The notes: generated by a model not told the origin, from the sequence alone. A stretch of 64,000 nt of DNA from Mesorhabditis belari (GCA_958450365.1 CAUEEP010000022.1:62001-126000); one strand, 5' to 3'. Counted from the first letter of the stretch, positions 42,601 through 53,406 are shown. Numbers and translations are program-made.

Positions 42601-44208
42601 TGAATTGATGCTTTATGTTCAATAAATTTTAGTTTAAAGTCCGGCAGTTTTCAATTCACCAACCCTATAGATATTCTCTATAGAACTATAAAACTTTCCT
42701 TATACTTTGACCCTTAGCACTGCCTTTTTGAACTCAAAAATCACCGGTTAACTCAGAAAATCTAAAGCAAACAAAAGAAGAATGTATACTTTTTCTCTCA
42801 CTTTTCTTCTTTTTGCCTTTTGTCCTCAAAAAAAAGAGTTCAAAGTTTTTCGGATAGAAAATCATCTAAAAGGGGCCTTTCAACGGGCAAATTTCCGCCT
42901 CAATCCACATAAATGTAAAAAGAAAAGAAAAAGAAAAGAAAAAGAAGAAGAAAGGGTCAGGAAATGATGAAAAGATGGTGAAATCAAGGAAAAACTTTGA
43001 GAGTTTGGCTTTCATATAAGAAAATTGATGAAATAAGCTTTGTACAAATGATTCTATGCTGATTTATCAACTTCATAAAACGTGGTTACGGTACTTTTCA
43101 ATGTTTAAAGTTTTATCAATGCAAAAATTACGCTACAGTAGTATCATGGCCATTTTTGATTTTTGATTCTCTACAACTTTTCCATTGACACCAAAATGGG
43201 TTTCTTTTGAAGAAAGTGCTCAAACTGTCACAGATGACGATAGCCGGCAGTTTTCAATTCACCAACCCAATAGAAACGAATCTCTAATCAGCACAACATC
43301 AACAAAAAGCTTTCCCTAACTTTTCCCTTTCATCGTTCTAGACTCTTTTCTACTTGCATTTTTTAGTCCTTTTTTTTCTTTTCTTTATCTTTTTCTCTTT
43401 CTTAAACTCTTTTCAAAGGGAATTTTTTGAATAATTCATCAACTTTTGGGTTGACGGGTTTTTCTCAAAAAAAGAAATACGGATTGTCTTAAAAATTTGG
43501 TGTATGATCACATTTCCTTTGCTGTACTAATGTTTTCATATTTAGGGTATCCCGTTTTCGTCCCCAAAAATAGTTTATGCATTTCGTTTTCTCGTTTTCC
43601 TCTCTTTTTGCTTTTGAAACTTTCGAAAAGTCATGAAAATTGAGAAAAAAAAGTGAACGGACCAAAAATTCATAAAGAAAAGCAACAGCTGCTGTGAAAA
43701 AAAAGGAAAAGTGAGAAAAAAGTGAGCTCAAAGATATAAACTTTGAATGAATTTAAAGAAAATTGAAGAGATTTAATGGATATAAGCAAATTGGAAGCAA
43801 GCAACAAAGCAATAAGCAAAGTTTGTGCTCTCGAAACACTCGAGGCTTTTCTTTTTCGTTGAGTGCGCCAGCAAAGTTATGTTTCTGTTGAGCTGTACTT
43901 CTTTGTGTTCTCGTAAACACACCCTTTCTAGTGCACTTAAGTACTCATTTTCTTTGGGACAACAAAAGACACGTGAAGAGAGGAAAAGGAGGAACCAGGT
44001 GTGAGACAGACAATTCAGGAATTGATATATAATAGAGCCAAGTCTTGAACAAATTCATGAGTGACAATATCAATAAAATCTTTGCAAAACTTGAGATTAA
44101 GCCAAAAGATGCAAAAATGCTTAGAAAAACGTTTCCAAAGAACTCACGCGTATCATTGAGCACATATCGTTGACATAGGAACTGTGGTGGAAGCTCGGAT
44201 GCTATCAT
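31315..44208 (-). CDS. Calmodulin-like protein with four EF-hands, five exons, one GC-AG intron
   Basis: Exons: 44208-44148, 35873-35795, 35428-35364, 32929-32798, 31451-31315; 474 nt, 157 residues, all phases agree. Four complete calcium loops: Asp30-Glu41 (DMDRDGQLSRAE), Asp66-Glu77 (DTNKTGKINKEE), Asp103-Glu114 (DQDGDGEITYEE) and Asp139-Glu150 (DRNGDGRISFIE), each with the expected acidic ligands, so a calmodulin/troponin-C type calcium sensor is well supported. The donor of intron 4 is GC (TATG|GCAAGT): only this splice restores Glu at loop positions 113-114. Exon 1 is less certain, chosen because it gives ATG, a GTGAGT donor and the right phase. AATAAA overlaps the stop codon. Partner and tissue are unknown. 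Confidence 0.82.
31557..31875. repeat. Inverted pair of tRNA-derived sequences
   Basis: Minus strand 31690-31565: GTGTAATGGTTAGCACAGTT (A box) and GTGGGTTCGAGTCCC (B box). Plus strand 31755-31870: the same leader GAGATCAGGTGCGTTTTGGT, then GGTGGTTAGCACAGTTG and CACGGGTTCTAATCCC. They share more than 30 bp of 5' flank, so they are two tRNA-headed repeats facing away, inside intron 4 of the EF-hand gene. Confidence 0.65.
31995..32135. repeat. One-armed copy of the element at 307-1011
   Basis: Contains ACAACTTTTGACAGAGGGCC and GCAAAAACGGAAAGCAGATT and ends TTCCCTTGTAAG. Confidence 0.7.
32377..32502. repeat. 14-bp minisatellite (CAATTGCTAGACAT)
   Basis: Nine copies, the first four with AGACAT and the rest with AGCCAT. 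Confidence 0.92.
33160..33522. repeat. Inverted copies of a 45-55-bp module around a 41-bp tandem repeat
   Basis: TATGCTCCGGGAAAAGTTCC (33170) and GGAACTTTTCCCGGAGCCTA (33486) are inverted copies of one module, also present at 29273-29327. Between them, 33227-33345 holds three 41-bp units (CTAGAAGCCATCTAAAGCTT). Confidence 0.75.
33534..33658. repeat. TCTG/TCCG microsatellite
   Basis: Eight-base TCTGTCCG units, then pure TCTG. It starts directly after the 55-bp module. Confidence 0.95.
33752..33970. mobile_element. Pogo-type MITE, copy E (219 bp)
   Basis: Ends CCGTATTTTCTCTAATAGTA and TATTAGAGAAAATACGG, TA on both sides; the interior is inverted relative to 13187-13400. Confidence 0.85.
33971..34727. 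other. Intronic spacer of the EF-hand gene
   Basis: Contains two short inverted copies of a GAGAATTTGACGCAAATTTG motif (34196 and 34440) that fold the region, and purine tracts at 34480-34640. No exon seen. Confidence 0.45.
34728..35245. repeat. 6-12-bp minisatellite (TGCTGGTTTTGCTGCTTT)
   Basis: About 520 bp of GCTGGTTTT, GCTGCTTTT and GCTGGTTCT units. Plus-strand open frames read poly-Leu/Val or (Ala-Gly-Phe/Ser)n; these are by-products in an intron of the EF-hand gene. Confidence 0.93.
35945..36478. repeat. Self-complementary minisatellite (GAGGTAGAGCTCTACCTC)
   Basis: Two unit types: 24-bp units with the palindrome GAGGTAGAGCTCTACCTC, and a central run of 15-bp units TCTACCTCGGTTTCGC. 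The outer units can form hairpins. It lies in intron 1 of the EF-hand gene. Confidence 0.93.
36479..37235. other. Intronic spacer
   Basis: AT-rich with no recognisable exon, element end or tandem array. Confidence 0.4.
37236..37625. repeat. About 35-bp diverged minisatellite (GATCAATTTGGGTATCTGAA)
   Basis: Roughly eleven units, each with GGTATCTGAACCAAGCA or a variant. In intron 1 of the EF-hand gene. Confidence 0.88.
37626..38310. other. Intronic spacer
   Basis: AT-rich; short open frames only, none with splice support. Confidence 0.35.
38311..38420. repeat. Hairpin (CGCACCCCTTCTAGTGCA arms)
   Basis: GAAAATGGAAACGCACCCCT at 38314 is mirrored by GGTGTGCGTTTCCATTTTC ending near 38419. A similar palindrome with CAGAAAGGATGCGTTT lies at 51464-51575. 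Confidence 0.75.
38510..38700. repeat. About 68-bp tandem repeat, three copies
   Basis: Units contain CAAGCGTTTATGGGACATTT and TTCGAGCACAAAGTAC; the last is diverged. Confidence 0.8.
38701..39678. other. Intronic spacer
   Basis: AT-rich. Contains a duplicated TTTGGGGAAACACAATTAGC segment (39088 and 39262) and two GCCGAAATTCCAAGCCGAAC copies at 39426-39480. No exon. Confidence 0.4.
39679..40290. repeat. 14-bp minisatellite (GTAGTCCTAGAACG / GTAGGCCTAGAACG)
   Basis: About forty-four copies, arranged as a block of TAGTCC units, a block of TAGGCC units, then a mixed end including AATGG variants. Confidence 0.95.
40291..40780. other. Intronic spacer
   Basis: An open frame at 40353-40616 (plus) has no splice support or recognisable domain; treated as non-coding. 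Confidence 0.4.
40781..41105. mobile_element. Foldback MITE (TIR CGTCACTCTTTGAAGGCCTA)
   Basis: Left arm CGTCACTCTTTGAAGGCCTA, right arm TAGGCCTTCAAAGCGTGACG; arms extend through AATGATACCAAATAGAGCTT. A fragment of the same family (CTGAAATGTTCTCTGTACAA) is at 39216-39245. Confidence 0.82.
41345..41936. mobile_element. Mariner-family fragment (copy 2) split by a hAT-like insertion
   Basis: The left end (TTGGGTGGTGAATTGAAAAC after TA) runs to 41395, is interrupted by 41396-41818, and continues AGTTTGAGCACTTTCTTCAA to about 41936, where similarity ends. Intron 1 of the EF-hand gene. Confidence 0.82.
41396..41818. mobile_element. hAT-like foldback MITE (copy 1) with 7-8-bp target duplication
   Basis: Inverted ends GGGGGTGGGACAAATGCGAC and GTCGCATTTGTCCCACCCCC. 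The host mariner sequence AGTTTGA(G) is duplicated on both sides (41388-41395 and 41819-41826), a length that fits hAT elements. Most of the 423 bp folds back. Other copies: 47721-48218 and 48381-48570. Confidence 0.82.
42136..42667 (+). mobile_element. Mariner-family element (copy 3)
   Basis: Full ends TTGGGTTGGTGAATTGAAAA and CAATTCACCAACCCTA, TA flanked. The transposase tail is at about 42440-42603 (GIRKLPVKWAEVINNNGN, then stop). Confidence 0.87.
42668..43158. other. Intronic spacer
   Basis: AT-rich with an AAGAAAAGAAAA tract near 42925. No exon. Confidence 0.4.
43159..43270. mobile_element. Mariner-family fragment (copy 4)
   Basis: Only one end remains: from TTTTGATTCTCTACAACTTT to TTTTCAATTCACCAACCCAA. 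Confidence 0.75.
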
Positions 44209-45235
44209 TTTTTTAGAAAAATTCCGAATTTCAATGATCCAGCTGGGAAACTGAAATCGTGTCTGGGATTGAGAAATGAAAAAGACCAGGGGAAAAATGG
44301 GAATGCCAATTAGAATGGAGAGGTTGACATGAATGGAGAAGATGGAGAAGGGGAGAAGGGGATTGGTGAAAGGAAAAAGAGGGAGACTGGGCTTCTGGTG
44401 GGAAAAATCAAGGATAAGACAAAGATTCTAGGTTGTAGCAGAAAGGGTCATTGAAACACTGGAAGATGTTAAAGATTGGATGCGCAGGGCTACTGGATAA
44501 GTTCTGAACTCAATTTCAAACGTCCTGAAAGCTTCAATTTCCCGTTTGTCTCGTTCTGTGTAGTTGCTTCTACTAGAAAATCACAAATATTGTATTAGAA
44601 TGAAATTAAAGCAGAAAACATTACTCTACGATACGCAGAAAACGCATTACTACACAGTTGGAGATCTCAAGCTAGACATTTAACATGTTGTGAGTAAAAT
44701 AAACAAGAATATTGACAAGAATCATCGGTTCATGAATGGGACTATAACGAAATGAATTTGCTTATGTTTACACAAGTCACAAGTACGCTATAATGTACAT
44801 GTGGCTTCGTGAAAACAAGACAAAATTAGGAATAACAATAAATTGAGTCTCATTTGAGAAATGAACGAGAAAACTCTAACCGATGAAGCTTTTACATACA
44901 AAGTGACAAGAAATAACCCGTTCTAATGCCCCTTCTAGGCTCATATTTCTGTTATTTGTCGAGCAAAACGATTAATTTCTTTTTTTAAATGAAAATTCAT
45001 ATAGTTTTCTGTATATGTTCAAGATTTCATGACTTTATCATTTATAGATAAATTATTATAAACGCTTAAAAATGGCTGGTCAAAAAAGTAACAAGCCGGA
45101 GTTCAAATTTGAAAAAAATCAATGTAATCTTGAACAAATACAGAACAAATAACAGATAAAAATACAAATACAGAGCTATTTCTAGTCACTTTATAATATG
45201 TAGAATTAAATAATGTTATTCTCGAGATTACTAGA
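44209..45235. other. Upstream region of the EF-hand gene
   Basis: Purine-rich on the plus strand at 44270-44440, then AT-rich. This is where the EF-hand promoter should lie; I see no recognisable core element. Confidence 0.35.
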
Positions 45236-45463
45236 CTAGACTTCTCGAGATTACGAGACTAGAGTGGGATTACTAGAGTGGAAGCGTTATTACTAGAGAT
45301 TACTAGAGTGGGATTACTAGAGTGAAAGTGTTATTACTAGAGATTACTAGAGTGGAATTACTAGAGTGAAAGTGTTATTACTAGAGATTACTAGAGTGGG
45401 ATTACTAGAGTGAAAGTGTTATTACTAGAGATTACTAGAGTGGGATTACTAGAGTGGGATTCA
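45236..45463. repeat. Minisatellite of ATTACTAGAGTGGGATTACT units
   Basis: About seven composite units built from ACTAGAGTGGGATT, GTGAAAGTGTT and ACTAGAG sub-motifs. Confidence 0.88.
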
Positions 45464-46225
45464 GTTTCCAAAGATGATCACTGATTAGCGGGATCTAGTT
45501 GTTGGGTGGGAAAATAGCAAAAAAGAAAGCCACAATTAGAGTAATGGAACATAAAACCAGAAGCGCTTGCAGATGGACTGAGAAGGGAAAAATTTGGGGT
45601 GAGCGGAGAGGCTTGGTTGCCCTCATCCCCTTTTCCCCACTTAGCCTTTCCCCTTCTCTCTTTCACTTTCCTCGATTGGGACCGCCCCGGGGCAACACCC
45701 CATTTTCACGCTTTTTTTTGGCCCCTTCCCCCTCTATTCCCACCCTCCCACTCGTTGAAAATGCGGAATTTGATTAAGTTGGACTAAAAGAAAAAAAAAC
45801 AAAGATTAGAGCAAATAGCGCTATCAAAAAAGTGCAACCAAGTTACAATACCGTTAAACTTTGAGTGGAATTGTGAATATCTGACAAGTTGCTTGCTACT
45901 AGAGAAATCTTATGTATGCCTTTAAACGCAGTCCGAAATTTGCATCCACTCATAGAGATAAAATATTGCACTGAAACAAAATCTTATTTTGTATCAGTGC
46001 AATGTTTACCTATGGAACTAAGTTTATATACTTATATACGTTAAACTTGTTAGATTGTTAGATTTGCTCAGCTTTAATTTGTAGATAGTGAAGCTGCTCA
46101 AATAGCTAGAACCTGGCCTGGTTAATCTGGTTAGTAAATTTCTAAAACCTGGATGAGTACGAGCTTTGTACCAGCCACCGGATCCTGGCTTGTTTAGGCT
46201 GCTCTTGTCAATCTCTTAGGTTTGA
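45464..46225. other. Spacer with a GC-rich segment
   Basis: 45540-45760 is unusually C/T- and G-rich (CCCCTTTTCCCCACTTAGCC and neighbours). Plus-strand frames there look compositionally biased, without splice sites or a domain, so I do not call a gene. Confidence 0.4.
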
Positions 46226-46820
46226 CCATTCCAACCCAGAAGGTTCATGACTCGAAGACCTATTGGGAGAATGAAATGGCGCCGAAAATCATAGAAATTT
46301 CTAAAACTTCAGATTTCATCAAATGAGACGCGTTTGATATCAGTAGAAAGGTTAACTAATTCTCTACAAAATGGCATTTAAAAGAAAACTCAAACAGCGC
46401 CTCAGCTCAACAAAAGCCATTTTTTTTACAGAATCTATAAACTGTCATTTAGAGAAAACAGTTGAAGATATCTTCCTGAAAATTTGGCAATATATGTAAT
46501 TGACTATGCTTTATCTTTTTTATGTAGACACCAAAGGAGGTCTATTTGGAAGAAACTGGTAAAACTCTTTGACGATCGGTCAAACCCTTCGCCATTTTGA
46601 CTAGCTGTGCTTGGGAGTGCATAAACTTGACGAAAGAAATGCTTTGTGGAATCTCTCAAAAGTCATTTTCTAGAGAAATAGAGAGAAATAGCAGCCTTTT
46701 GCTGAAACAAGATCTTAATTAAAAGAAGGCGTGCAAAAAGTGTCTTTAACGTTCTGCACCATTTCATTTTCCTCAGCCCAATAGATCTTCGAGTCATGAA
46801 CCTTCTGGGTTGGACCATTC
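46226..46820. mobile_element. Mariner-like MITE inside an inverted repeat
   Basis: Core 46263-46781 with ends TTGGGAGAATGAAATGGCGC and CACCATTTCATTTTCCTCAG, TA flanked. Outside it, AACCCAGAAGGTTCATGACT (about 46236) is mirrored by AGTCATGAACCTTCTGGGTT (about 46793), so the MITE sits at the centre of a host palindrome. Confidence 0.75.
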
Positions 46821-47034
46821 CAACTAGTCTAGTCTAGATATTCAGTCTAGATTAAGGTATTCAGGCAAGATTAGCTGGATTACGGTATTCAGTCTAGATT
46901 AGGGTATTCAGTCTAGTTTAAGGTATACCTAGTGTCTTTAAATTTCATTTTCTCTAACCCAATATATGCAAAGGCAAAAGCTTGGGCTAGGCTAGATCCA
47001 GACAAGTTAGAAGCCAGGGTTGATCTACTAAACT

Positions 47035-47158
47035 AGCCAGGGTTGATCTACTAAACTAGCCAGGGTTGATCTACTAAACTAGCCAGGGTTGATCTACTAA
47101 ACTAGCCAGGGTTGATCTACTAAACTAGCCAGGGTTGATCTACTAAACTAGCCTGGCT
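47035..47158. repeat. 23-bp minisatellite (TTGATCTACTAAACTAGCCA)
   Basis: Six nearly identical units. Confidence 0.93.
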
Positions 47159-47720
47159 TCTGACCGATCTAATGAAATTTTTCAAGTATGAACGAGTAGT
47201 AAACGAGTTTGTGCGAGTTTGTCCGAGCTGCTCTTGTCAAATTTAGATTTGACCATCTTTGCCCAGAGGGTCCTGTTATAAGATTAAAGCTTGGATTATC
47301 CTAGACAGTGAAAGGCCAAAGCCAGGGCTGATCCAGGTACTTTGTTTGTCTATCCTTGTCAACTTTGTCAAGAACTTTATCAAGGCTTTTATAACCATAG
47401 ATACCCTAGTATGGGTTACGCCTTATGTGAAACAGTTTATCACATTATGAACTAGTTTTGTGATCTGTTCAAAATGAGCAAAAATCTCTTCCACCCTCAC
47501 CCTCGAAGAAATGAATTTCATTAGCTCAGGCTTTGAAGAATCTCGTAATTTTGTTAGTCTCGTTTTTTTAAACCCTGAATAGAGCTGAGATTTTTACGAT
47601 TTTAAATCATCAAATAACATTGAAATGCAACGAAGAACTTGTTTTTTCGCGTTTACTTTGTGCTCAGCACTAAACTCACCCTTTCTGGGGCATTTAATTT
47701 TCTTTTTTCTGCTAAAGTTT

Positions 47721-48218
47721 GGGGAGTGGGACAAATGCTACCTTTTTTTGCGCACCCGGACATTTGCGCACCTTTTTTTCGGCACCTTGCGCATCTTTTT
47801 TCGCGTTTTAAAAAAGCTCTAAAAAGCTAATATTAACCAATTTCTATTCCAAATGTTGTTTTTCTAGGTAATTTGAGGGTGTCGAATTCAAATTTTGACA
47901 TATCAGAGCTTGTGGAAACAAACGGACGGAGTTATACAAAGAGAAAAATCGACAATTTTCTGTAATTTGATCTAGCCGTTTTGTCTTTCTCTTTGTCTTC
48001 AAATTGGTTCCACACGTTCTGTTATGTCAAAATTTCGATTCTACGCCCTAAAATTACCTAGAAAAACAACTTTTGGGATAGAAATTGGTTAATATTAGCT
48101 TTTTAGAGCTTTTTAGAGCTAAAACGCGAAAAAAGGCGCGCTAATGGGCAAGGTGCCGAAAAAAAGGTGCGCAAATGTCCGGGTGCGCAAAAAAAAGGTC
48201 GCATTTGTCCCACTCCCC
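47721..48218. mobile_element. hAT-like foldback MITE (copy 2)
   Basis: Ends GGGGAGTGGGACAAATGCTA and GTCGCATTTGTCCCACTCCC. The interior folds around 47960 (TCTTTCTCTTTG arms). No clear target duplication. Confidence 0.82.
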
Positions 48219-48380
48219 GTAAAAGAAATATTCTCTCACATTCCGACATAAAGAAAGAAAATTAAATTTTATTATATAGAGCTTGACGTGAGGGGGCGTG
48301 GCTTGGCATCCTGCCGAGGCTCTGCTTTTAAATTCGTATTTAACACTCGACAAATTATATATCGTATTTAAGACCTTATT

Positions 48381-48570
48381 CTTATTTCGATTCTACGCCC
48401 TAAAATTACCTAGAAAAACAACTTTTGGAATAGAAATGGGTTAATATTAGCTTTTTAGAGCTTTTTAGAGCTAAAACGCGAAAAAAGGTGCGCTAAGGGG
48501 CAAGGTGCGGGAAAAAAGGTGCGCAAATGTCCGGGTGCGCAAAAAAAAGGTCGCATTTGTCCCACTCCCA
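48381..48570. mobile_element. hAT-like MITE fragment (copy 3, right half)
   Basis: From TTTCGATTCTACGCCCTAAA to GTCGCATTTGTCCCACTCCC, matching 48028-48217. Confidence 0.82.
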
Positions 48571-49397
48571 AAAGTTTGTAAAGAATGAAGAAGAAACGGA
48601 AAAATGAGGTGTATTTAGTGATAAGTGTGTTTAGTGATGCGCACAAAGGACACCCGATCAACTAAGTCAGTGATGAAGGCTACAAACCTTCTACTTTATC
48701 TATGGCCCACAAAAAAACGTTGGTGTTTTTTGTTTTGTCCTTACAAATTCCCCTGTGAATTTCTTTTCAAAACCTATTTTTCTACTACTTCAGAATAAAT
48801 CATCCAAAATTTCGCTTTTTTTTCACAAACCTTTTTCTCCCCAGGGAAGTTGTCTTCTTTCTTCAGCCATTTCAGTGATTTCAGGAGAAAATTTGAAGTG
48901 AGAAGAGAGGGATTTCGAGATAGCTGAAAGCTGAAAACTTTGTTTCATAAAATCTCAAGGGATGAAGCTGAAAAGCTGATGAAGTTTTCGGGAAAAATCA
49001 ACACAACAATTTCACAGAAACAAAGAGAATGAGGAATCAAGAATTAGGATTTTGTACAGTTTTTGATAGCTTTTTCAGCTTGTTTTTCAGAATAGATATC
49101 AAGAATTCAAATAGATTGGATGAAGCCAGAGACAAGATTACGGTTTAAGCGATAAAAAAACTAGCGTAATCTCCTTTTTAAAACTATCGTAATCTTTAGT
49201 TTTCATCGAATTACCGTAATCTTATCTTCAGTTTTATGAAAGCTATCCATTTTGACCAATTTATTCAAATTGATTAATTCAAATTCAATTTATCCATGCT
49301 CTACTTCTAGAATTCAGAATAGATATCAAGAATTCAAATGGATTGGATGAAGCCAGAGACAAGATTACAGTAGTTTGCTAAAAAGTGACGCATTAGT
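48571..49397. other. Spacer with a direct repeat
   Basis: TCAAGAATTCAAATAGATTG and the following GATGAAGCCAGAGACAAGAT occur at 49100-49140 and again at 49330-49370. Between them are several GATTACGGT / ACCGTAATC inverted motifs. Confidence 0.5.
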
Positions 49398-49592
49398 TAG
49401 GGTACTTGTTAGGGTACAAACGTTAGTGTACTCGTGACTCGTACAAACGTAGGGTACTTGTTAGGGTACTCGTGACTCGTACAAACGTAGGGTACTTGTT
49501 AGGGTACTCGTGACTCGTACAAACGTAGGGTACTTGTTAGGGTACTCGTGACTCGTACAAACGTAGGGTACAAACGTTAGGGTACTCGTGAC
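49398..49592. repeat. About 38-bp minisatellite (GGTACTTGTTAGGGTACTCG)
   Basis: Four to five units with GTGACTCGTACAAACGTAGG. Confidence 0.9.
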
Positions 49593-50264
49593 TCTTACGC
49601 CCACCAATTATCTTTGACTATTCATTTACATAACTGCCTATCATTAGCATAAAAAGACGCTCACATTTGCTAAATAAATAAAAAAGTAAAGTAAAGTAAA
49701 CTCAAAAGCCTCAAATAAAAGACTAAAAAGTAAACTTAAAAGCCTATCGAAACTAGATTGGATGACATTCAAAATGATTTGAAACGGATAAAAGACTAAA
49801 AAGTTAACTGAAACTAAAAGTAAACTAAAAAGTAAAAATAAGAAATGTTCTTTTTTTCATCTTCTGAGAGAATGTGTTTGTTTTTATGCCAATTTTACCA
49901 TGTAAATTGGTGGGCATAAGATTGACAAGTACCAATGTTAGAAAACGCATTAGTTTAGTGGAATAAGTAATGAGAGCAACAGGATTTTTCTAAGCAAATT
50001 TCTAAGGAAATTTTCAGAAAATTCAATGATTATTGTATTACCTTTAGTAAAATAAAGAAAATTTTCGAAAATTTTGACTTGGAGGGCCTATTCTTCTTCA
50101 GGAATTCATTCGTACACTGGGAGTTGCTCCCAGTACACTGGGAGTTGCTGGATAGCAAGACGACCGTTAATGCAATCAAATACAGTGAACAGTTGGGAAA
50201 GGCGAATGAATTCCTGAAGAACAATTCCCAGTCCCAGGTTTTTGTCAGCTTTTTGCCAACTTTT
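49593..50264. other. Non-coding spacer
   Basis: AT-rich; contains a doubled CAGTACACTGGGAGTTGCT motif (50112-50148). No exon. Confidence 0.4.
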
Positions 50265-50266
50265 TA

Positions 50267-50796
50267 TTGGGTTGGTGAATTGAAAACTGCGGGACTTTGA
50301 ACTAAAATTTGTTCAACATAAAACCATGAATTCATTCCAAATAATTTCCATTATTATTGACGACTTCTGCTCATTTTACAGGCAATTTACGGATTCCTTT
50401 TTCGTAATAGGATTTTGGTTTGTGTGTGAGACAAGTGTGAGACTCAAAATGGAGGACTGGAGATGTTCCAGTTTGAGCACTTTCTTCAAAAGAAACCCAT
50501 TTTGGTGTCAATAGAAAAGTTGTAGAGAATCAAAAATGAGGCTTATAGCCAAATTTCCAAAAAGATTCACTTAGTAGTTTCGTTTAAAATGCAAATTTTG
50601 TTGCAAGTTTTGTGAAAATTCGTAAATTTGACATTTCTTGAAAGCCAGTTTTTGAATCGTTCTGAAAATTTGCCTATAAACTTGATTTTTGATTCTCTAC
50701 AACTTTTCCATTGACACCAGAATGGGTTTCTTTTGAAGAAAGTGCTCAAACTCTCACATATGACAATAGCCCGCAGTTTTCAATTCACCAACCCAA
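50267..50796 (-). mobile_element. Mariner-family element (copy 5), reverse orientation
   Basis: Ends TTGGGTTGGTGAATTGAAAA and CAATTCACCAACCCAA, TA on both sides. The order of internal blocks is reversed relative to copies 1 and 3, with the transposase tail on the minus strand near 50330-50460. Confidence 0.85.
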
Positions 50797-51463
50797 TAGA
50801 ATTTGGACCTAAAAACGCATTTAACAAGCAAAGCAAAGTGACAAACAAGCAAGCGAATTTAACAAGCATGCAAAGATCAAATACAAAGCTGATCAGTTGG
50901 CTGGTTTGGAAATAATTTGGAAATTTCTTCACACAAAATCTCTTCTTTGAGCGCACCTGTGATTTTCTGGAAGAAAAATTCCCTGTTTCAAAAATGACCT
51001 CTCAATTAGGGTCATTGCAGAGTTGGTTTCCTTCAAAAAAATCCCTCAAAAACTCACTTTTTGGTGAGTTTCAAATGATTCGTGAAAAGACCTTGAAAGG
51101 TTTTTAAAAAAAGGAAAAAATATTGAGAAATAGACGGGTTTTCGATCTTTTTCGGGAATGAGCAAATCATGGTTTGATGATTTTCTTGAGTTTTTCGTCA
51201 AAATGACATCCAATCAAGCCATTCTTGCAGAAAATTACATTAGTTTTGTCGAAAATTGGAAAAAAAATGAACGAGTAATTGATGGGTTGTGCTTTGTGCT
51301 GTGTTCTTCTCGAGTAACTCGTTTTCCATTGCGTTATACTTGCAAAAAGCTACCGTAATCTTTCTTCAATCTATCTACTTTTGTATCTTCATGAACCTTC
51401 AAAAAAGTCGATCACAATTGGAGATAAGATTACGGTAGTTTTTGACACAGAGAAACAATTTCA
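50797..51463. other. Non-coding spacer
   Basis: AT-rich; ends with a short palindrome of ACCGTAATCT / AGATTACGGT (51352-51437). Confidence 0.4.
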
Positions 51464-51575
51464 GTGCACCAGAAAGGATGCGTTTATCATTTTTAAGAAC
51501 ATACACATCAAGGTCAAGAATACAATCTGGTAGTAGGCGTGCTCTCGATATTAAAACGCATCCTTTCTGGTGCAC
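51464..51575. repeat. Hairpin (GTGCACCAGAAAGGATGCGT arms)
   Basis: Arms at 51464-51486 and 51553-51575, related to the hairpin at 38311-38420. Confidence 0.78.
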
Positions 51576-51665
51576 TCGAATAGTACTGTACTTGGTATTA
51601 TGCATGTAAATTGAATCCATCAGAAAGGGTGTGCTTCAGTTTGAGCACAAAGCACACTACTATTA

Positions 51666-52424
51666 GGTACATGCATAAGAAATGTGGATTTAAACATTTT
51701 CATAAATTTCCAACGATGAAAACCTGATATCGATGAATGTTATAAACTATTTGAAAGTTGTAAATCTCCTCTACAAAATAGGCTAAAACGTGTTTCAATT
51801 GATCGAACGATTGAAGAAATTTCGAGGCCGAAATGCGAGTGACCAAAAAAGGAATCGAGTCACTTTAGGGACAAGTTTAGTATTTTTGAAAACCCCACTT
51901 TCACAAGAGTTCGGTTTTGACTGTATAGTGGAAAATGCGCGCCCTAAATATCATTCCAAATAATATCATTCAAAATAACTAAGAGTTGGGATCATTTCAT
52001 GAGAAAACTTTGTTTTTTCAATAATTTTTCTTTTTTATGAAAAAGCCGGTTTTTTGACAATTTTGAGGGTTTTGAACTTACGCTCTATCTAAATTTCTGT
52101 AAATGCATTACCGTTAGACTTTTTTTAATGAACTCATATATAGTTATCCTTTTTTTAGATCTTCAATTTTGGGAAGCTAACTCTATTTTGACCACACTAA
52201 ACTTGTCCCTAAAGTGACTCAATTCCTTTTTTGGTCACTCGCATTTCGCCCTCGAAATTTCTTCAATCGTTCGACCAATTGAAACACGTTTTAGCCTATT
52301 TTGTAGAGGAGATTTACAACTTTCAAATAGTTTATAACATTCATCGATAACATTCATCGATATCAGGTTTCAATCGTTGGAAATTTATGAAAATGTTGAA
52401 ATCCGCATTTCTTATGCATGTACC
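51666..52424. mobile_element. Tc1/mariner-type foldback element
   Basis: Ends GGTACATGCATAAGAAATGT and CGCATTTCTTATGCATGTAC with TA on each side. Arms of about 200 bp run through GGCTAAAACGTGTTTCAATT. A one-armed copy of the right end follows at 52744-52985. Confidence 0.82.
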
Positions 52425-52437
52425 TAATATAATCGGC

Positions 52438-52641
52438 AATGGCAAACAAAACGCCACAAAAATTAGCCGCCTTAACCCGCTCGATTACTTTATTTGGTCG
52501 ATTTTGGAGTCAAAAGCTTTCGCTAGGGCACACGCATCAATTGATAGTCTTATACAGTCTCTGAAGAAGGCTTTGGATGAAATTCCTATGAGTGTGATCG
52601 AGAAAGCTGTTGAGACCTTTCCAAAGCGATTGAGGCAATGA
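52438..52641 (+). pseudogene. Mariner-superfamily (IS630-type) transposase C-terminal fragment
   Basis: The peptide LNPLDYFIWSILESKAFARA contains the NPLDYxxW block with the last catalytic Asp; SLIQSLKKALDEIPMSVIEK and FPKRLRQ follow, the usual end of these proteins. It lies between the right end of one foldback element and a second partial copy, so it probably belongs to that family. Confidence 0.8.
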
Positions 52642-52985
52642 ATTGCGGCACCAACCTAATAAAACTCATCAAAGTTTCACCTGTCATGATTTGCAATTGA
52701 TAGAGATTCCCAAATGGTGGACATTTAGAACAAAAATGATAAATGCATAAGAAATGCGGATTTCTTTTTTCGATTTCGATTTTGATTCCTTTCTTTTGGT
52801 CACTCGCATTTCGGCCTCGAAATTTCTTCAATCGTTCGATCAATTGAAACACGTTTTAGCCTATTTTGTAGAGGAGATTTACAACTTTCAAATAGTTTAT
52901 AACATTCATCGATATCAGGTTTCTATAGATATCGATGAATCGTTGAAAATTTAATGTTGAAATCCGCATTTCTTATGCATGTACC

Positions 52986-53406
52986 TAATAGAATCAAAAA
53001 TGAGATAAATTTTAAGTTTTAGCAAAAGATTCAAATGTTTGTAGATGGAAAGTTCAAATAAAGGATATTTTCCAAATCATCAATAGAAAGTCATGTGTTT
53101 GTAGATCATTCAATCGGTAAAATGAGCGAAATGAGCAATCCGCATTTGGATCGTTTTTCGTTTTCATCCCCACAAAAACATCATCTTTCTCAACTATTTT
53201 CGATTCTTGAACTTTTTGAATGAACAATGTTTTGAACAAATAGATGGAAAGTTTAACTAGAAATGAAAGATATCAAAATTTTAGATTCAATTAAAATTCA
53301 AAGTATAGCTTAAAATCAAATTCTTTTTGAATTAAGTCTTGAAAATCACTTTGTAAACTGAAACACCGGAAATACGAATTTCCGCTAAATGATTTGATTT
53401 ATATAT
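52986..53406. other. Non-coding spacer
   Basis: AT-rich, no element ends or exons recognised. Confidence 0.4.

Noticed and set aside
45499..45787. Plus-strand GC-rich frames of 62-92 codons
   Set aside because: Compositional bias only; no splice sites, domain or start context, and overlapping open frames on both strands.
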